Shown: positions 61,344 through 64,000 of the stretch, piece after piece
How positions within the stretch are numbered: position 1 is the stretch's first letter
Layout of the letters: the number at the start of each line of letters is the position of its first letter
Source of the DNA: Acidobacteriota bacterium
GTDB lineage: Bacteria > Acidobacteriota > Polarisedimenticolia > J045
Direction of reading: 5' to 3'
DNA length: 64,000 nt
NCBI GenBank assembly: GCA_030949985.1
Contig: JAUZRX010000010.1
Span: 211,148 to 275,147 of the forward strand
Notes under the pieces: model-generated
What the model was told of the DNA's origin: nothing
What the model saw: only the letters and a program-made list of their open reading frames with translations
Database searches by the model: none
Made by a program: the position numbers and the translations under genes

Positions 61344-62210
61344 GTGAACGAGTCGCAGACCGGCCCCGAAAACCGCCAGGCCGGCCGCCTCTACGTGGTG
61401 GCCTCCCCCATCGGAAACCTGGACGACCTGACCCCCAGAATGCGCCGGGCCCTCGAGGCGGCCGACCTGGTGGCCGCCGAGGACACCCGGCGCACCGGCC
61501 GGCTGCTCGAACACCTGGATCTGCGTCGCCCCCTGCTTTCCTGCCACCGCTTCAACGAGGCCCGTTCGATGAGGCGCCTGATCGAGGTGCTCGAAAGGGG
61601 CGGCACCCTGGCGCTGATCTGCGATGGAGGCACCCCCACCATCTCCGACCCGGGCCATCGCCTGGTGGCCGAAGCGGCCCGTCTCGGCCACCGGGTCGTT
61701 CCGATCCCCGGCCCCTCGGCGGTGATCGCGGCCCTGTCGGTGGCCGGACTGCCCGCCGATCGCTTCTACTTCGGGGGATTTCTTCCTTCCCGGGCCACCG
61801 CCAGGCAACGCCGGATCGAGGCCGCCGCGCATCTGGACGTGACCGTGGTGTTCTTCGAAGCGCCCCACCGGGTGCTGGCGACTCTGGCCGAGATGGAGTC
61901 GATCCTCGGCCAGCGCCCCCTGGTGCTCTGCCGGGAGCTGACCAAGCTCCACGAGGAGATCCTGCGAGGCAGTGCGGCCGAAATCCGCCGCGCCCTGGCC
62001 CCGCGGGAGAAGATCCGGGGAGAAATCGTGCTGGTCGTGGCGGCGGGCGAGGGCCCCGCCCCCCGGGAGGCGGACGCGGCACTGCGTGAAGCCTACCGGG
62101 CCGCCCTCGACGCCGAAGGGGGTGACCGCCGCCGGGCTCTGCGGCGCCTGAGCCGCCAGCTCGGACGCCCCCGGCAGGAACTCAAGGAGCAGCTCCCCGA
62201 GGACGGGTAG
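61344..62210 (+). CDS. rsmI: 16S rRNA (cytidine1402-2'-O)-methyltransferase
   Basis: SAM-dependent rRNA methyltransferase of 288 residues. It has LYVVASPIGNLDDLTPRMRRAL at the N-terminus, VAAEDTRRTGRLLEHL, and SDPGHRLVAEA with VPIPGPSAVIAALSVAGLP. KLHEEILRGSAAEI is also typical. The GTG at 61344 lies after GGAGG about 11 nt away; an upstream in-frame GTG at 61317 would add nine residues. It acts on the decoding centre of the small subunit. Confidence 0.96.
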   Translation: MNESQTGPENRQAGRLYVVASPIGNLDDLTPRMRRALEAADLVAAEDTRRTGRLLEHLDLRRPLLSCHRFNEARSMRRLIEVLERGGTLALICDGGTPTISDPGHRLVAEAARLGHRVVPIPGPSAVIAALSVAGLPADRFYFGGFLPSRATARQRRIEAAAHLDVTVVFFEAPHRVLATLAEMESILGQRPLVLCRELTKLHEEILRGSAAEIRRALAPREKIRGEIVLVVAAGEGPAPREADAALREAYRAALDAEGGDRRRALRRLSRQLGRPRQELKEQLPEDG

Positions 62211-62237
62211 CGGCCGAAACCGGCCGACCCGCGTCGT

Positions 62238-63089
62238 TCACCGACCCCGGCGGGCGGTCACGATGCGCGGGCGATCGAAGCGGTCACGGTGGATGCGGCA
62301 CTGCTCCCAGCCGGCGGCGGCCAGTTCGGCGGCCATCCGTGACGTTTGCCCGGGAGCCATCTCGAGAGCCATGCGCCCCCCCGGCCCCAGACGCCCGGCC
62401 GCCTGCTCGGCGAGCTTGCGGATCAGGGCCAGCCCATCGTCCGCGGCGACCAGGGCCTGCCGGGGTTCGTGGTCCCGTACCTCGGGCTGAAGCTCTTCCC
62501 ACTCCGCCTCGGTGACGTAGGGCAGGTTGGCCACCACGAAGGCGCCCGGTCCCAAGCCGCCCAGGCCGGTCAACAGGTCCGAGCGCAGCAGGCCGACCCG
62601 GTCCGCGAGGCCGGCGCGGCGAAGATTCTCCCGGGCCAGAGAGAGGGCTCCACCGTCGCTGTCCACCGCCAGGATCTCGAGAGCCGGGTGACGACGGGCC
62701 AGGGCCAGGGCGATGCAGCCGCCGCCGGTTCCCACGTCGAGGAGCCTCCCCGAAGACCCGGCGGCGAGCTGCTCCGAGACCAGCAGCGCCAGGTCCTCGG
62801 TCTCCGGGCGGGGCACCAGGGCTCTTTCGTCGCACTTCACATCGAAATCCAGAAAGGGCCAGCTTCCCAGCAGGTATTGCAGGGGGCGCCGGCGACAGCG
62901 CTGCTCGATCAGCGCCTCCAGGCGCCGCCCGGCGGCCGGCGGCAGGGGCTGACGGAGACGCAGGGCCAGCTCTCCGGGAGCGATCTCCAGCACGTGGGCC
63001 AGCAACCAGCGGGCCTCCCGGCGGGGACCCTCGATCCCCGCCGCCGCGAGGCGCTCGGCAGCCCGGCCGAGCTGCTCTCCGAGTTTCAT
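62238..63089 (-). CDS. prmC: peptide chain release factor N5-glutamine methyltransferase
   Basis: A 283-residue methyltransferase that modifies the Gln of the GGQ motif in release factors. It has LLDVGTGGGCIALALARRHP for SAM and VVANLPYVTEAEW as the NPPY-type catalytic motif (here NLPY), with a helical N-terminal domain ending RRPLQYLLGSWPF. ATG at 63089 has GGGAGGGG just upstream; the longer in-frame start at 63125 overlaps prfA. It lies 32 nt after the release factor gene, the classical prfA-prmC order. Confidence 0.95.
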   Translation of the reverse strand: MKLGEQLGRAAERLAAAGIEGPRREARWLLAHVLEIAPGELALRLRQPLPPAAGRRLEALIEQRCRRRPLQYLLGSWPFLDFDVKCDERALVPRPETEDLALLVSEQLAAGSSGRLLDVGTGGGCIALALARRHPALEILAVDSDGGALSLARENLRRAGLADRVGLLRSDLLTGLGGLGPGAFVVANLPYVTEAEWEELQPEVRDHEPRQALVAADDGLALIRKLAEQAAGRLGPGGRMALEMAPGQTSRMAAELAAAGWEQCRIHRDRFDRPRIVTARRGR

Positions 63090-63121
63090 GGCCCCCCTCC
63101 CGGGCGCGAGCCGAGCGGGGC

Positions 63122-64000
63122 TCACTCGGCCTGCATCTCCGCCTGGAGGCGTGCCGCCTCGTCGGCGGTGGCCAGCGCGTCGATCAGCTCGTCGAGATCG
63201 CCCATCAGAATCGCCTCGAGGCGGTGCAGGGTGAGCTTGATCCGATGATCGGTGACCCGATTCTGGGGAAAATTGTAGGTCCGGATCTTCTCCGAGCGAT
63301 CACCGCTGCCGACCTGGACGCGGCGGGTGGCGGCCTGATGAGCCTGCTGCTCGGTGCGCTGCTTGTCCAGCAACCGTGCCCGGAGCACTTTCAACGCCTT
63401 GGCGCGGTTCTTGTGCCACGACTTCTCGTCCTGGCATTGCACCACCAACCCCGAAGGCATGTGGGTGATGCGCACGGCAGAGGTGGTCTTGTTCACCGAC
63501 TGCCCGCCAGGGCCGGACGAGCGAAAACTGTCGATGCGCAGATCCTTCTCCTCGATCTCCACATCGACTTCTTCGGCTTCCGGCAGGATGGCCACGGTGG
63601 CCGCCGAGGTGTGCACGCGGCCCTGGGTCTCCGTGGCCGGTACCCGCTGAACCCGGTGCACCCCCGATTCGAACTTCAGCCGTGAGTAGACGCCTTTGCC
63701 CGAGACGTTGATCACCGCTTCCTTGATCCCCCCGATCTCGCTCTCGGACAATTCCACCAGGTCGAAACCCCAGTTCCGCGACTCGGCGTAGCGCTGGTAC
63801 ATGCGCATCAGCTCGGCGGCGAAGAGGGTCGCCTCATCGCCCCCCGTGCCCGCCCGCACCTCGAGCACGGCACCCCTGTCATCATCCGGGTTGCGGGGCA
63901 GCAGCAAGCGCCGCAGGCGGTCTTCCAGTGCTGCGCAGCGGGATTCGAGGGCGTCGATCTCTTCCCGGGCCAACTCGCGCATCTCGGCGTCGGCCTCGCC
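63122..64000 (-). CDS. prfA: peptide chain release factor 1 (5' end cut by window)
   Basis: Release factor that ends translation at UAA and UAG. 292 codons are visible; the start lies beyond the window. It has the GGQ loop in [12 protein letters not shown] and the RF1-type PAT tripeptide in [15 protein letters not shown], which distinguishes RF1 from RF2. [13 protein letters not shown] and [12 protein letters not shown] are also present. prmC follows. Since tRNA-Sec is present, RF2 (which reads UGA) would be the competing factor for selenocysteine, not this one. Confidence 0.96.
   Translation of the reverse strand, partial: GEADAEMRELAREEIDALESRCAALEDRLRRLLLPRNPDDDRGAVLEVRAGTGGDEATLFAAELMRMYQRYAESRNWGFDLVELSESEIGGIKEAVINVSGKGVYSRLKFESGVHRVQRVPATETQGRVHTSAATVAILPEAEEVDVEIEEKDLRIDSFRSSGPGGQSVNKTTSAVRITHMPSGLVVQCQDEKSWHKNRAKALKVLRARLLDKQRTEQQAHQAATRRVQVGSGDRSEKIRTYNFPQNRVTDHRIKLTLHRLEAILMGDLDELIDALATADEAARLQAEMQAE

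Overview
The window is high-GC DNA with dense, mostly short-spaced gene clusters on both strands. LptD, a TonB-dependent receptor and several signal-peptide proteins point to an outer-membrane (Gram-negative) bacterium. KorAB, NfnAB and ferredoxin point to low-potential, at least partly anaerobic metabolism. A selenocysteine tRNA shows that the organism recodes UGA. The overall style (GC-rich, large modular subtilase, HEAT-repeat proteins beside signalling genes, many sigma-54 and two-component parts) resembles Acidobacteriota or a deltaproteobacterium-like lineage. That placement is a guess from gene content. No rRNA, phage, insertion sequence or CRISPR array was seen.

Layout. 1-5 kb: a truncated RRM RNA-binding protein, tRNA-Sec, a CPBP membrane protease, then a compact sigma-54 signalling unit. 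That unit has two small unknown genes behind a near-consensus -24/-12 promoter, inverted repeats upstream at enhancer distance, an NtrC-type regulator, and a kinase-like protein that has a His domain but no ATPase domain. 5-12 kb: a KynB-like hydrolase, a phosphatase-superfamily lipoprotein, 2-oxoacid:ferredoxin oxidoreductase KorAB and a degenerate M16-like protein. 12.3-25.1 kb: a chemosensory cluster with YtxH protein, CheW with an inserted zinc-binding CZB domain, a soluble receptor with two signalling tips, a triple CheW, CheB, a small ORF, a HEAT protein, CheR, a CheY-like protein and CheA. It is interrupted by an oppositely oriented PPK2 polyphosphate kinase. No flagellar genes are present.

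25-35 kb: a 1,315-residue secreted subtilase, a HEAT-like protein with the bifurcating transhydrogenase NfnAB, and a DUF115/Maf-like protein. 34-38 kb: a thiamine-uptake operon (TonB receptor plus SSS symporter) behind a sigma-70-like promoter, a TPP riboswitch and a hairpin that covers the ribosome binding site. 38-44.5 kb: a diiron ferritin-like protein and a sensory cluster. The cluster has a membrane histidine kinase with a CxxCH sensor domain, facing a three-gene operon of response regulators (REC-HDOD, REC-degenerate HD, REC-coil) with no DNA-binding output.

44.7-64 kb: mostly housekeeping. DinG-like helicase, GlyA and RpiB, a ferredoxin, a proteostasis cluster (Hsp20, DegP-like protease, GrpE), and a membrane/isoprenoid/envelope run (UbiA prenyltransferase, a VTE5-VTE6 two-kinase fusion, two SDR proteins, LptD, MEMO). 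The end holds DUF488, NYN-domain, RsmI, PrmC and a truncated PrfA.

The most distinctive material is the unusual chemosensory architecture, the self-contained sigma-54 unit with an ATPase-less kinase, the riboswitch-controlled thiamine uptake operon, and the fused prenol/prenyl-phosphate kinase beside a UbiA enzyme.
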